From Buxus sempervirens (Eukaryota > Streptophyta > Magnoliopsida > Buxales > Buxaceae), in the NCBI GenBank assembly GCA_947561395.2, contig OX387187.1, forward strand, positions 6,702,976-6,766,975: a DNA stretch of 64,000 bases, given 5' to 3'. The position numbers and the translations under genes are program-made. Position 1 is the stretch's first letter. Every line of letters begins with the position of its first letter. Below the pieces are notes generated by a model. The model did not search any database. It worked only from the letters and a program-made list of their open reading frames with translations, and was not told where the DNA came from. Positions 12,881-26,600 of the stretch are shown piece after piece.

Positions 12881-13690
12881 CAGGTGTGTTGATTTTTGTG
12901 ATTTGAATAAAGCGTGCCAAAGATGATTTCCCATTGCCTGTTGTAGAGCTTATGGTCAATGTAACTACTTGATATAAAGGTTTGTCTTTTATGGTTGGTT
13001 CATTAGGACACAATCAAATCCAAATGGCTCCAAAGAATGAAAAACTCACTGCTTTTTGGACTCCAAAGGATAATGTCATGCGTTTTGGATTCAAAAATGT
13101 AGGTGCCACTTATCAGTGTGCAATGCAAAATTTTTTTGATGATATGTCTACACCAAAAGGTATAATTCTATGTAGATGAATTGGGCGTGAAATCAAAGCC
13201 AAAAAAAAACGATCATTTGGATGACCTTTGCGATATATTTAACAAGTTACAGAAGTATCAATTAAAGATGGATCCTTTGAAGTGTGAATTTGAGGTCACA
13301 TCAAGAAAATTTCTTAGGTTTATTGTTCACTACTGTGGCATTTAAATTGACCAATCAAAGATAGATGTCATCTGAAATATACTGGAACCAAGCAAAATTC
13401 ATGAGTTGAAAAGCCTTCAAGGTCATTCGGCTTATTTCGAAAGTTTATATCCAATCTCACCAAAAGATGTCTGCCATTAGCAAAATAATGAAGAAGTATG
13501 TCCCTTTTTAATCATATAACGATGTAAAAATGCTTCTAAAATTATAAAAGAATAAATTTCGTAAACCTCAGTGTTGATGGAACGAATTCCAAGAAAACTA
13601 CTCATCCTTTATATTACTGCACAAGAGCAATCATTAAGGCTCTTCTTGCATAGGCCCATGAAGAAGGAAAGAAGAATTCTTTTTACTACT
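12881..13690 (+). pseudogene. Decayed Ty3/gypsy pol, part 2 (RT to start of RNase H)
   Basis: Continues the pol interrupted at 7508. CVDF-like and DLNKAC-like residues occur at about 12887-12920, then FMVGSLGHNQIQMAPKNEKLTAF (12980-13050), FGFKNVGATYQCAMQNFFDDM (13084-13145), and pieces equivalent to LRKYQLRMNPLKC, GFIV and the RNase H segment ending near YYL (13690). The normal YVDD box is degraded, and stops and frameshifts are many. It matches the intact RT at 52060-52400 in order and spacing. It is non-functional. Confidence 0.8.
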
Positions 13691-14097
13691 TGTAAGCATC
13701 ATAATTTTGCACGAGTTTGAAAATTAAAAGTGTGCACAAATCCCAAAACCTCAAAAGAGTAAGAAACTGAGAAAATAAGCAAATGAGGGTGATTTGGTAA
13801 TTTTGGCACTAAGGATTTTAAGAGTCTTAGTTTCATGCCGAGCGAATTCAAATTGTGAAAGTTTGCGAAAAATCGCACTCAAAAAGCCCTTGAAATGAAA
13901 AAATTAAAACAAATTGAAAAATAAGGGCTTTTGTGCAATTATCATTAATGCAAACGAGACTTTTAAAATCTCTTTACATGGACACATGTCATCTATTGGG
14001 AATGCACAAATGGCACAACATGCCACATGTTAGGAATGATGTGGCATGAATTTTTGGGATTTGGTTGTATAAATAAAAGATAAAAGAAAATAAAATT
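13691..14097. other. Non-coding stretch between gypsy and copia remnants
   Basis: AT-rich sequence with no recognisable domain. A TGTATAAATAAAAG phrase near 14067 may be a relic TATA box of an LTR. No repeat borders are resolved. Confidence 0.4.
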
Positions 14098-14910
14098 ATT
14101 GAGATCCTTGGAATGGAAATCCAAAGGGACAAATAAAAGGGCAAACTATGGATGTCACAAAAGAAGTACATGTGGAAGGTGCTAGAGAGATTTAACATGA
14201 ATAATTCCAAATCAGTCAGTACTCCTCTAACTAGCCACTTTAAATTATCTGTTAGATCATGTCCTTCTACAGATAATGAAGTGAAGCAAATGTCCCGTGT
14301 GCATACGCTAGTGCAGTAGGAATCTTGTGTATGCCATCGTTTTCAGTAGGCCTAACATCTCTTATGCAGTCAGTATTGTCATTAAGTACATGGATAATCC
14401 AGACAAAGAGCACTGGAATGCAGTTAAATAGATATTTATGTACTTGAAAGGTACAACGGATTTCAGTATCTTGTATCAAGGACAAGATGGAATAGGACAA
14501 GTTGTAGGCTATGTTGGTGCAGACTATGCAGGTAATCTGGACAAAAGTAGGTCTACCATAGGATACATATTTACACTTGCTGGAGGGCCTATCAGTTGGA
14601 AATCTATGCTTCAATCAACTCCCGCCTTATCCACAACTGAGCTGGAATATATGGCAACAATGGAAGCTGCCAAGGAAGCCTTGTGGTTGACAAGTGTGAT
14701 CAAAGAATTGGTATTGAAGCAGGAAAGCTTATAGTTGTATTGTGATAGCCAAAGTGTAATTCATTTGGCAAGGAATAAGGTTTACCATGCCAGGACAAAG
14801 CACATTGATGTGCGGTATCATGCTCTCAAAGAGTGGGTAAAAAGTAGGCAAGGTGAATCTGATAAAATTTCATACAAACAACAATGCAGCTGATATGATG
14901 ACAAAGCCAG
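14098..14910 (+). pseudogene. Ty1/copia pol 3' remnant (end of RT plus RNase H)
   Basis: Residues ILGMEIQRDK, SQKKYMWKVLERFNM (14098-14195) and YASAVGILVYAI-like, then MYLKGTTDFSILYQG and YVGADYAGNLDKSRSTIGYIFTLAGGPISWKS (14438-14610), ALSTTELEYMA, and YCDSQSVIHLARN and RTKHIDVRYH after 14733 are the standard order of the copia RT tail and RNase H. The ADYAGD-type and DSQS motifs are visible. In-frame stops (for example at 14732) break it. The upstream RT, integrase and gag are absent. Confidence 0.85.
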
Positions 14911-15046
14911 TCACAACATTGAAGTTCAAGAATTAGTTGGACTTGATCAATCTTCTGCATTGTTCGATTGGTGGATCATCCCAAGGCGTGGAGATGGCAT
15001 CAGTCATGATGCTGACCTCGTGTTAAGGTGGAGGTCATTGAATTCT

Positions 15047-15640
15047 CGCCAAGGTGGAGATCTCTTGGAGCATATTCTAGAAAGGTGGCTCAAATTCAAT
15101 GAATTCGGCATCACCCCGAGAAATAAAATCCAGCATCGTTAGGTGCACCACCGTGATGCTATTGCATGGTTGTAAGAAAGTTGGCAAACCAAAGAAACTT
15201 TAAAGCCTCATAATATTTAAAAGGGTGGCAGCACATTTAACCACCCAAAAATGCCTATAAATAGGCTTGTTCCTTTGTTCCCTCAGCATTGGTTTTACAA
15301 CCTAAGAGGTGTGGTGCAATTGGAGTGAGATTTTTTTGAGAGTTTTGTATAACTCTCTTCTTTATTTATTAAGAGGTGAGAATTGAGTAAGGTATAAAGG
15401 TGTAAAATTAGCTCGGGTTTCGAATACAAAATTCGTGTGGTGAGCTTATTGCACTCACTTTTCTCAATAGTGAAGAAGGTGATCGGAGCACGCCTCGTGG
15501 ACGTAGGCAAGAGTTTTGCCAAACCACGTAAATTATCGATTTGCTATATTTATTTATTTCCCTGTTAAGCTAATTTTCTTGAAGATTCCCGTTATCATAT
15601 TGTTTACAGCTAATTTTCTCCACGCTTTTTTGTAAAGCCA
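15047..15640 (+). mobile_element. Ty1/copia 3' LTR remnant
   Basis: Follows the copia RNase H remnant. A purine-rich GCCAAGGTGGAGA at about 15048 is a plausible polypurine tract. A TATA box (TATAAATA) lies at 15256-15263. The downstream CGCCTCGTGGACGTAGGCAAG and GAACCACGTAAA-like phrases (15490-15535) are typical of the R/U5 part of plant copia LTRs. Exact borders and target duplication could not be fixed. Confidence 0.6.
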
Positions 15641-15949
15641 GTTCTTCTCTAATCCTTATGGTACGTGTTCTACTCACTTGTTTCAAGTTGGTGTATGGCT
15701 TGAGAATGAATCTACGAGAGAACGAGATATTCATTGTGGGAGATAGTTCTAAAGCATTGGAGTTGAGTAATATGCAGCATTGTTGAATAGGTTCATAGCC
15801 AATGACTTACTTGTGCATCCGTATTGGTGCTCATTGAAAGTCAAAAGCTGTTTGGGAACCTGTGATTGCTTGAATGCATAGCAAATTGGCTTCATGTAAA
15901 GGTAACTTCTTGTCAAAAGGAAGTAAAATAACTTAATTTAAAAGTTACT
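15641..15949. other. Non-coding stretch
   Basis: No domain, repeat border or RNA gene recognised. It probably contains the end of the copia LTR or the flank of the LINE that follows. Confidence 0.3.
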
Positions 15950-17116
15950 TTATCGAATTTACCTACTTATCTTCTCTCTCATCCATACCTATTCTTCCGG
16001 CTTATGTTGCTAAAACTTTGGAGCAAATTCAAAGAAATTTTCTTTGGAGAGGTTGAAGGTGAGGCTATGATGTATCATTTGGTGAAATGGGAGGAGCGTA
16101 AAAATAAAAAGGAGGGGGTCAGGTATCAAAGACCTGTGTTTGTTTAATCAGGCTCTTCTCGGTAAACGGTGTTGATGCTTTGGTGGTAGAGAAGAGGAAA
16201 GCTTATGGAGTAGGATGATAGTGGCCAAGTATAATTACAACACCAACGACTGGATGCCTGATCCAGTTAAAGGCATCACAGGGTGCAACCTGTGGTGACC
16301 CATCAGCAGGTTATCACCGGTTCTAGTCAAAGGGATTCGGTATGAGCTTGGTAGTAGAGTCAGTAAAATTTTGGGAAGATTATGGGTGTTGAGATGGTCT
16401 TTTCAAGGTAAATTTCCAGGATCTCTATGATTTATCGACCTCCAAGCAAGCCTACATATCAGAGATGAGACGCCATGGTCCTGAAGGATGGAGCAAGAAT
16501 TTGTTCTTTAGGCGTAATATTCTGGATCGAGAATTGGATCCTTTTATCTTTGATCTTGGGTTATGCAAATGATCAAAAGCTTAATCTAAACAAGAACGAA
16601 AAAATGGGTTTCTACAGCCATTTCAACAAGATCTTATTTTCAATTTGTCAGATATGTTGTGGCAACCTATTCTTCCTTCAAAAGTAGGTTTCTTCATGCA
16701 GCTCTCGAGAAGATATTGACCATAAATAAACTGATGTAATGTGCAAAACACAATTGGAATAAGTGGATCATGTCTTCATTCACAGCAACTCAGCTAAAGC
16801 AGCATGGTCTTATTTCCTTACTAGGTTTGAGATAAGTTAGGTGCTCAGTAGAGTTGATTCAAGTGATGAAATCTTGGGGCCTTATAGTTCGTAGGAAGGT
16901 GATATGGGGATTAATACCAACAGCAATCACGTGGGCTTTGTGGAAAGAGAAGAGTAAGAAAATTTCTAAAGATAAATCTAGTACTCAAAGATCTACATTG
17001 GATATTTTGGTCATCAAGCTTGGAATCATGCAGACTCTTGGAGTTCCTGGAAGTTACACATCCATTCTCTTGTACTTTTGCCTCCTTTTAATATATCTTC
17101 TTATTACCCATCAAAA
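15950..17116 (+). pseudogene. 5'-truncated L1-type LINE, 3' end (RT tail and zf-RVT region)
   Basis: Frames give residues typical of the C-terminal part of plant L1 ORF2: SKFKEIFFGE, HLVKWEERKNKKEGV (16070-16130), LWSRMIVAKYNYN and DW (16200-16250), and later WALWKEKSKKISKD (16930-16980), which corresponds to the W..WKERNRRIF motif of the zf-RVT domain. The 3' end is CTTCTTATTACCCATCAAAAAA (ending about 17116), the common 3' terminus of plant L1 elements. Frameshifts and stops make it non-functional. It lies just downstream of the host RING gene, in the opposite orientation. Confidence 0.75.
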
Positions 17117-17578
17117 AAGGAAATTGGCAGAATGGTTGTCTAAGCTGATAAGGATTTTACTCATGATCGCTTGAACTGATACTGGTTTTTTATCTCTGAA
17201 ACCTGACTAAATTCTATGTAACATTTGTGTAACCAGCATCATTTAGCAAGCACTACCCCAAAAAATCAGAGGGCCAATGGAAAAAATTTTGCAACTTTTC
17301 CTTGTTTGGAAAGTAAAAGGAATTTCTTGCTTTGTGTAAGCAAGGCATGGAAGAGGATAATTCTGTTTAATGAATTTTGAATCAGGTTGTTAATTTGCAC
17401 CCAGAAAAATTACAGAGGTGCTGCAAAGAAACTCGGAAAAGACCAAATCAACGTACATACATCCAAAGTAGTAACATTCACCAAGGGACAGAAAACTCAT
17501 CAGCCAGCCAGAAATCAAGCATCTTCAAGGAAAAATCTGTGCACATGCCCCAGTACCACAGAACATGGACCATGCTGC
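17117..17578 (-). other. Probable 3' UTR / downstream flank of the RING-H2 gene
   Basis: Unique-looking sequence that follows the stop codon at 17579-17581 on the minus strand. No coding potential beyond chance frames. It would carry the 3' UTR; no single polyadenylation site is certain. Confidence 0.5.
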
Positions 17579-17639
17579 TTAACTCTCTATAGACGAACCA
17601 TCTGATCTGCAGACATCCCCACGACAAAGTGGACATACC
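17579..17639 (-). CDS. RING-H2 gene exon 6 (last zinc ligands and stop)
   Basis: 61 nt after a CCTCCAG acceptor. It completes Arg549 and encodes [19 protein letters not shown] followed by TAA at 17579-17581. It supplies the final C-P-L-C ligand pair. The short tail is usual for this RING subtype. Confidence 0.9.
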
Positions 17640-20600
17640 CTGGAGGCAAGAGATAAATGAACTAAAATTATGAGCAATCAAATACTTGATTAGGGTCAAG
17701 AAGAACAAAACAAAAACAATTGAGACAGTCGCACCAAAGGATCTTAATAGACTGTTAAAGCAATCAAAAAACACAGCATGTATTTGACACAATGAAAAGG
17801 GGTTTGCTCAGCCTGCCTCCAGCTGAAGGCACATAGCTGCTCAAGTTTGCCATTAAAATGGCCCAATGAAGCCGCACTTTCCAGTTGAACTGTATCCTAC
17901 CACTTCCAGGCTTTCAAAAGTCTTCCTCTCAGTTATGTTTATGACAATATTATCCCTATTACAGGCTTGCCTTCTATAGCCAAAAGAGGGTACTAATCAA
18001 TGCAAGTGGCTTTTTATGCTTTAATAATTCTCACTATGAGGTTAAGCAAAAGCTTTTATGTCCAGACACTAGGGTCATGATAAAGAAGAGATTAATGAGA
18101 GAAAAGAAAAACGGGAAAAAAAGAATATAATGAGTTTAAGAGTTTGGCTTGAACAAAACTTGGTTTTATTAAGCTGTAACAGAGTGCTCAATGAGAGCTC
18201 CAATGAATGAGCAGACCAAGACAAAGGCAAGTTATTCTAAATCAAGAACATGTTTGGATAATTATCTCAGTTGGGAAGGCAAAATTATCTTATTCAATCT
18301 ATTTCTGGATGGAAACAAGAAAGACGAAAGATCCCAATGAAGCACAGAAATATAACTAGAAATCCATGCAAACAAAATTTTAAATACTTGACTCTTGTCA
18401 GCAGAAAATAAGGAAATCTATTTCAACATCTTTGTCCAGCAATTTGATCCCAGAAATATTTACTGGGATTGCTGTGAGAAATAGTAGTTGAAAGCTAATA
18501 AAAATGGGAACTTACAGTTCATAAGTGAAATTCAAGAATTAGAAAGGAAAAAACAAGGAATAAGCGGCCACATAACCAAGTAGCTCCCTTTTTTAAATCA
18601 TCTCCTCTTCCAAATTTTTAGAAACAGAATTTTTGTTTAAGCATTAATTTAACTTTTATAGCTCTTTCTTAATTTTAGAGATTATTATTTCTGGAAGTTT
18701 CCTATTTTACCATTTTTTTGAATTTTAATATTTTCATCAGCGTACTTTTGAAAATTTGTGAGGCTATATATCTAAATAGGCTGCTTACAGCATGATTTGT
18801 GTGAATTGAAAACATTGCTCAATAATAAAAACAACCAAATGGACTATCCAAACTCCTTACGCCAATAACACTTATCCCATTCCATCATCTCAATCTGTCA
18901 AAAGTACATATTCAGTTTTTCAGTTTTATTATTTGTACTTAATCATATTTCACTGACTCAGTACAAGAACCATTTTTGTCTCTCACCATTTTAGATCAAT
19001 CCAATTCATTAGTCTATAGTTCTGAACAATATCCTTGTCAATGTCTTCCTCCCCTCCTCTCCCACCCTCCACCCCACCCCAAAAAGAAGAAGAAGACATT
19101 TTGGGTGCCTGGAATGGGGGGGCTCGCTCGACCTGGCTCCACCTTTTTTTTTTCTTTTACCTACTAAGACACTCACACATGCGAGTCACACGTGGGAGTG
19201 TTGAGATGCCCATTAAAAGGATGAAATTTGATTGAAATTAGCTTGGCAGCACGAAATAAGGGAGGGGGGGGTGTGCCGGGTGCCTCAAATGGCTTTTCCC
19301 CTCATGCCGTTGATTTCAGCGGCATGCCGTGGCATGAGTGTAATTCGAGGCACAAAGGGGCATTTCGACCAGATTTCGCTGATTTCGAGGCACATGCCAA
19401 GCATGCCGCTCGGCATGCCGCAGCATGAGCGTATTGGCTTTTTATTCAATGAATGTGTCATTTTCTATTTTTATTTACTTGTATTTGTATTTTTAATGAC
19501 TTGTATAGGCTTTTTATTCAATGAATGTGTGTTTTATGTACCAATTAATGATTATTGAGTGTTATTTTAAGCTTATTTCTGTATTAAATGGTCTTAAGGG
19601 CAAAAAATTGCAAAAAATAAGCTCATTTCCCCTGTTTTCCCCCCATTTCGGCAGCATGCCCGACAAAATTTCTCCGGCATGCGAAATTGAAAACCTTGGT
19701 TCTATCTTCTTCCCAGGTTCTTTTTTTTTTTGTCCAATCTTAGCCTAATCTGACACGCTCTCTTTTCAGATATGTAGCATAGAAGCACTAAATGACTCTC
19801 TAAAAGCATATTTGGAGCTTGAGATTGTTCGTGGACACAAGCATTGAAGATAAAATGTGTATTTTTCAATTTTGAAGGCTCAAATCTACATACAAGTAGT
19901 TGATGATATGAGGAAGATGACGTGGAGAGTGACGTGAATCTGATATATCAAGGAGAGAGATGACACATAGGAGTATAATACAAAGGACGATATGATGGTG
20001 GTGGTGGTGGTGGTGGTGGTGGTGGTGGTGGCGGTGGCGGTGGCGGCGGCAATGACAATGATGGGGGTAATGGACACAGGTTGCCCCAGTGTTGAGTCCT
20101 TTCAATGAGAAGGCCGAATTCAAGCATGCCACACAGGATCAGAACCATGGCAGGTAAGATTATGGTAGTCACAGTACCAACAGAACATGGACTTTAACAG
20201 GGGGTAAAGGAGAGGAGAGGCAGCATATACACGACGAGTCCTCTATAGCTTAGAGCTTTGGAAACATGGATTTTGAATCCAGTACTTCATCTTATAGATA
20301 TGCGGATCAGTCCGATTAAAGCTATGGAAGATACTATATCCGGTTAAAGCTATGAGTGGATACTACTATCCTCAGCCTGATATAGCAGATTCATTTGATA
20401 GTAGTGATGGTTCATACGGATATCATGGATTGCAGTTGTAGACATCTGATAATTTATTTTTTCTTCCCAGTGAACCCTTATCCATATGGTTTATATGCTA
20501 TACCCCAACCCTATGCATATGACTTTATTGGTTATCCTTCACCACTGCCTGAGCTGGGATTAATATTTTGGTAGTTAATGCTTACTATCCCAAGCATCCT

Positions 20601-23600
20601 CCAATTGGAATCGTGGCACATGAGACAACAATTATGAGGCCCATGTTTACATATACAAGGAGCAGTATCAATATAGAATGGGATGGAAGTGCTTCTGACA
20701 CTTTATGGGTGAGAAAGCAGGGTTTGAACCACCTAGATACTCCAAACAGTTTTGACAACCACAGATCACCATTGTAAGTTTTCTTTTATTTGTTATTCAC
20801 TTATTATTGTTTGGAACTTCCCATTTAATTCACGCAATCAATCGATGGTATTTGATTAACATGTGTTGTATTTCTACTTACGAGTTATAAATGATTATCA
20901 AATATAATTCTTAAGTTTTTATACCAATATTATTATGTATTTTATCTGTATAAGTGAATATTATATATGATTACTTATTTTTTTTTTCAAATAATATAGT
21001 TTCGCAAGTAAAAAATAAATAAAAATAGGTTTTGGCGAAATTCCAAAATTTCACACAATTCATTCGATTCAAGTTTTTCTCCTTGAACTGCGTGCTGTCA
21101 AAATTTCATTTCATGCCTTGGGCAAATGCACAACAATAACAAAACGTAAAACCTTGACTATATCTAGGTTGATGTAGTAAAGATATCATCTACAAATAAT
21201 GATACACCAAAATACCATCTATTGAATATGAGCTACCATTTCATCCCTATTCCATTCAACCAGAAGAAAAAAAAAGGAAAAAGAAAAAAGGAAAAGGAGA
21301 AAAGAATAAGAAAATAAGCAAACATACATGACTCATAATATGAAACCATCGTCACTAGAAATCTGCTTGTCCCCATGCTAACTGATATCCTAATCAAAAC
21401 TCCGCCATACATGTATTTAACAATATCAATGAGTTTGATTGGTACTTCTTTGTCCACAAACCACAAATTAACCCCTACATATTCTCCCATATGCTTTCTC
21501 AAGATCAATAAAAACATATGGTCATACTCTCTTTAAAATCCTATACTAAAAAAATCCACACAAAAAAAAAAAATCATTAATATATAAAAGTTGGTGATTC
21601 CATTTCTATATAATCCAAGAATGAAAATGTAGACAGTTCCTTGGAAATAACAAAATTATATGCTGATATCATTTAGCATTAGTATTTGGTTGGCCAAATT
21701 TTTATTTTTATTATTTTTTATGGATTTATTAAATTATGTGACTTTAGTAGGACCTAAACTAGGTTGCAGTGTTCCTTTATTCAATTATATGAACTAAAAA
21801 AACAATTTAGAAGTTTCATATAGCTATAAAATATTGTTACTGGCTTTAAGCCATCTCAAAGGAGTGAAAAAGTCAATGGTTCCTAATTCATAACTATATC
21901 ATCACTGGCATTTGAATTGGCCAATCCAATCTGTGATACAAAGAGTTTGTCAAATGGCAAAAATGCAAAAGTTAATATAGAGAAATCATGGCCTGTATCT
22001 GGCTGAAAGTAACAACACAAAGATGTTCTAAGCTGAAAGTCATAAAAATTCAGGACATTTATTCATAGAGCACAAAGGGGATAGAAAACTGTGTGCATCA
22101 ATGCATATGAAGGCCCAAGATATCCAGAATTTATATATAACTATTTTCATTCATCCAGTTTACACAAGTGAACATTAACAACAAAAGAGTCTGTATTAGA
22201 TCCATAGATGAAACCAAGAGTGCAACATATAACTGAAAAAACAAAATTCAAAATCCAGCTTTTACCTATGAATTTCCTTGAGCCATTTATCTATACATAT
22301 TCGGTGAAATTCATGATGGCAAGGCAATAACCGCATACAATCTCCTTCCTCATACTCCACAAGGCATATGTAGCATCTGTTAATGAGAAGTTTCCCAAAG
22401 CAAATGACAGGAAAAAAAAATTAAGAAACAAAATTAAAAAATGTGACTGAAATGGTTATAAAAATTTTTATTACCTAAAACAAGGAAAAAAAAATCAGGA
22501 TATCATTAAGATTATGTAGACAGAAGGGAATAAAAATAAATCATTAGCACATGTTTGTCCTGCCAAGATAAGAGTGATAAATGACAAAAAGGTATAAGAA
22601 CCTATAAAAACTACCAAACAAATATTTACTTAAAGGCCAAGCCTCTCTAAAGACACCCCTTAAGGTAATTCAATTCTACATGTCTTCTTATCATGGATAT
22701 CTCGCCTCACACTGGAGATAAAGTCCATGCTCTAACTAAATTCTAATTTGGGCAATTCCAACACAAATTAGAATGAGGCATTTTATTCTTGTTATTGTTG
22801 TTGTTGTGTTGAATCAATGCATTATTTTAACACAGATGACAAAATTAAATAGATATGGAAATCCTTAAATTCCAGAAAATTTACTTGAATCTATTTAAAT
22901 AGAACTTCAATTGTAAAGGTCAATGGTCTTTTAAGTCAATAGACTTTTTACTTTTTTATTTACAAAAAACAGATGAGAGAGAGAGAGAGAGAGAGAGAGA
23001 TTCTCCAAATCCTGATTGGTAGCAGTCAACCACCGTTATATATTGGTGATGTGTATCACACTTATCACCAATAGTGTTGTGCCAATATGAACCAATACCC
23101 AGCAAATATTCCAAAATGCATGCATGTCTACCAACTGCCTTCTGTTGAAGTCAGAACTTGTTTTGATGCTTAAATATGCAGTATATTTTATGCTATATGT
23201 ATTAGTATGGGATGAAACTTAACAACCAAAAGGAACACACTTCAACGAGAAAACAAACAATATCTAGTCACAAAGGAGAAGAGAACCTAAATGAACTTAT
23301 ATAGCATATAGGGTGGTTTCACTATCCAGTCAAAGAATTCATCAAAAAATTTGACTGGAATTTTATGGGAAAAAAAATATATAACTTGTATAAGTTCTGT
23401 ATAGCATTGGCTCATTGAATAGTCAGATTGCTTTTCAATATTGCTTTGGTGGCAAAGAGACATTCGTATAAGTGGCGTGGAATATTGGGCTATGAAAGCT
23501 GCAACAATGTAAAATGAATCTATAAGAATAGAATGACAAATTCAATAAGTTTCTTACTGGTATGAAATTGAAGGCGATAATGAAGTGCCAACTTCACCAC

Positions 23601-26600
23601 TCTAGACCTTGATTTACATTCCACTTGAAAAGTCACTAGAATTCATCCCCTTTTCCACTCTTGAAAAAAATTCTATGCATGGAAGACTTGGACAGTAACA
23701 ATGAAAGACTGGTTTAGAACTTTTTTAGAATATCAAAAAGGTCAGTTGGAAATCTGACAGACACCGGCATTAATGCACATTAGAATTTTAGTCACTGACA
23801 TTACTAGCAAATTTTCCTCAATGACCGACATATTATATATCTAAATTGGAACAACCTCAGGGACCAAGATGTCAGCCTATCCTTGTTTATAGATAAAAAC
23901 ATATGCGATTATATATTTTCAGTATTGAAATTACTTAAGGTGAACCAAACTAGAGGTAGAATAAAGTAGAATTAACTTTAATTATCTGGGCATGTAAAAC
24001 ATATAATTTGAATGAAGACATTCTATGAGGATCCAATCAGATTATGGATAGAGATGAACCAGAAAAGAGTGAAAACTGGTTACATTCTATGAATAAGTTA
24101 TCCTACTAGCCCCAGTAACCATTGACTTCATACCTTAAATAAACCTGATCTTAGAACATTACAAATTATATAAGATAAATGAAAGACTGAATCAACTTAA
24201 TAACAGAGAACCTAAAGTGCAACAAATGCTATAGGTACAGTCTGCAAACAGAAACAACTGCTAAACGAAAATATTAAAAACTGTGGCAGACAGGCTTGCT
24301 AACTTTGGATGTGAGTTCCTATTTTTGAAACCGTAACAATCTTCCTATTCCTGTCAGAGACTGTTTACAAATGGCACGTTGAGGATATGGAGTCTACCAA
24401 AAGGTAAAGAAGGTATACTTGGGGAGAAAAACCGAAATTTATCCTTGTTCCCAAATGACTGACCACCAATCGATGATGAAATCCTCCAAAGAAATTCCCA
24501 GAAAATCAAGAACACAAAGAGACCATTTTCTTAGGTATATCCCAACATTCCTACACAAACCACCTAAGGATCTCTCACAAGCATCAAAACATCTGCTGTT
24601 CCTCTCCTTCCATATTGATCAGCATACAAATTAACAAATCAAAATCCATGAAAAACGCTGCTCTTTACATTCCCTACCCAGCTTCAGAATTAATCCATTT
24701 GCATCCTCTGTCCAGCTTCAGAATTAATCCATGACATTTTCTGGCAGCACCCGATCTATCTCAGAGAGAATAAGAAACTCCTAAGGCGTGATACCTCTCT
24801 GCAATGGAAAGATAAAGGAATCACAGTCAACTCAATGGCATGCAAATCATACAGCTGTTGCAAAATCACATCCCCCTAATCTTCAAATAATCTGTAGTGA
24901 GGATCTGCTTCAGTTTTTACCATACAACCAAGAAAAGACCTCAAACTACCAAAACTACAATAAAACAACAACACCACACAGGTGGCAGCCTTGGAGGATG
25001 TTGAAAGAGGTATTCCTCCAATAATCCAAGGACAGAAAACAGCTTAACCAGAAGTATTAGTCACTTCCTCCCATTTGCACATAAATTTCATAATTGTGAA
25101 CCCAACAATTGGCTTGAAGACCAACCAAGATGCACAAGTTAGCCTGATACAACCATAAACCTCCTCCCAAGTAGACACACCTCCCTCAAAAATCCTTTTA
25201 TTCCTGTCCTTCCACAATACCCAAATGAAAGCATAAGGAATTAACTGCTGCATTAGACTTCCCCTCCTCCCGCAGTGGGCAAATATCCATTTTTCAAGTA
25301 AGTCATTCAGTGAGGCGGGTGCACACCAAGAATTATGTGACAACTGCAGAAATGCCATCCATGATCTATATGAAAATTTGCAATGGAGAAACAGATGATT
25401 TATTGACTTTCTATGATTGAATAACATCACGCATTGGTGAGGAGGCAACGCTACAGCTGGCCTTATCCTTTGGATCAGATCACAGGTATTAATTTTACAC
25501 AGCAAAGTAGACCAAGTAACAGCTACACAAGGAGCATTAGACTTCCAAATATGACGAACTGAATAATGAGCACAAGTGTCCTCCATATCCACACGAAAGC
25601 AAGAAATAAAGAAGCTTATAGAGAAGTTATCATTAGGTTCAAGAATCCAAACACGAGTGTCAGAAAAATCAGGGGCAATAACAACTTTATGGAGGAGATG
25701 AAGAAGAGAAGCAAATTCCAGAGATCAGCAGGTCTAAGGTCTCTCTTGAACTGCAGATTCCAAATCAATTCCCAGACCAAGACAAAATTTCAGCGAGAAA
25801 AGCAAATCTTAAGGACGCTAGTTTGAATAAACGAGGAAAGGAAGAGAAGAGGGCATTGTCACCCCACCATAGATCAAACCAAAAAGATGTAGATCCCTAT
25901 TTCCAACATGAATCTAGAAAAACAAAACAAAACAAAAAAAAGCAAATAAGGATGAGATAGCCTTTGAAGGACTCATTTGATAGGTTTTGGCTTTAGGTTT
26001 GATATCCCACCCATTCTTGTGCACCCTGTACTTACTAGCTATCACTTTCCTCCATAAGCCTTCCCTATCCATGTTAAAGCGCCACAACAACTTATACAGC
26101 AATGCTGAATTCCGAGTTCGAATATTACTCAAGTGAAGCCCGTTTTTACTCTTCTCCTTACACACAATACCCCAACGAACAAGACAACCCCGCTTAGCAC
26201 AAGACCCATCCCAAAGAAAATCCCGTTGTAATCTTTCAATACAATTAACAACTCTAGTGGGCATCCTAAAAAGAGAAAGAAAGTAGATAGGAATATTTGA
26301 CAAAGCAGACTAGACAAGAGCTATTCTACTACCTAAGAACAGATACCTCTTTTCCAATGGGCCAATCTGCTCTCCACCTTTTGATCCTCCAATTCCCAAA
26401 AGTCAGCCTTTCTAACATGAGGCCTAAATACTTGAGAGGCAAAGACCCAGAGGAACAATCCAATCTCTTCGCACATTTACTTGGGCACGAAGCCTCGACA
26501 TGTATACCAGATAAGGTGCTCTTGTCAAGGTTAACATTCTGGCCCCACGCCATCTCAAAGCACCTAAGAATGCATTTGATCCACTTAATCCTATCTTCTG

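Larger units (their letters stand above)
17640..22265 (-). other. Intron 5 of the RING-H2 gene
   Basis: 4,626-bp intron separating ligands 6 and 7 of the RING. It contains a hAT-terminus-like GC-rich block (19236-19700), a hAT transposase tail fragment with a GGT repeat (19740-20780), and otherwise AT-rich sequence (17640-18960 and 20781-22265) in which I recognise nothing. Confidence 0.8.
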
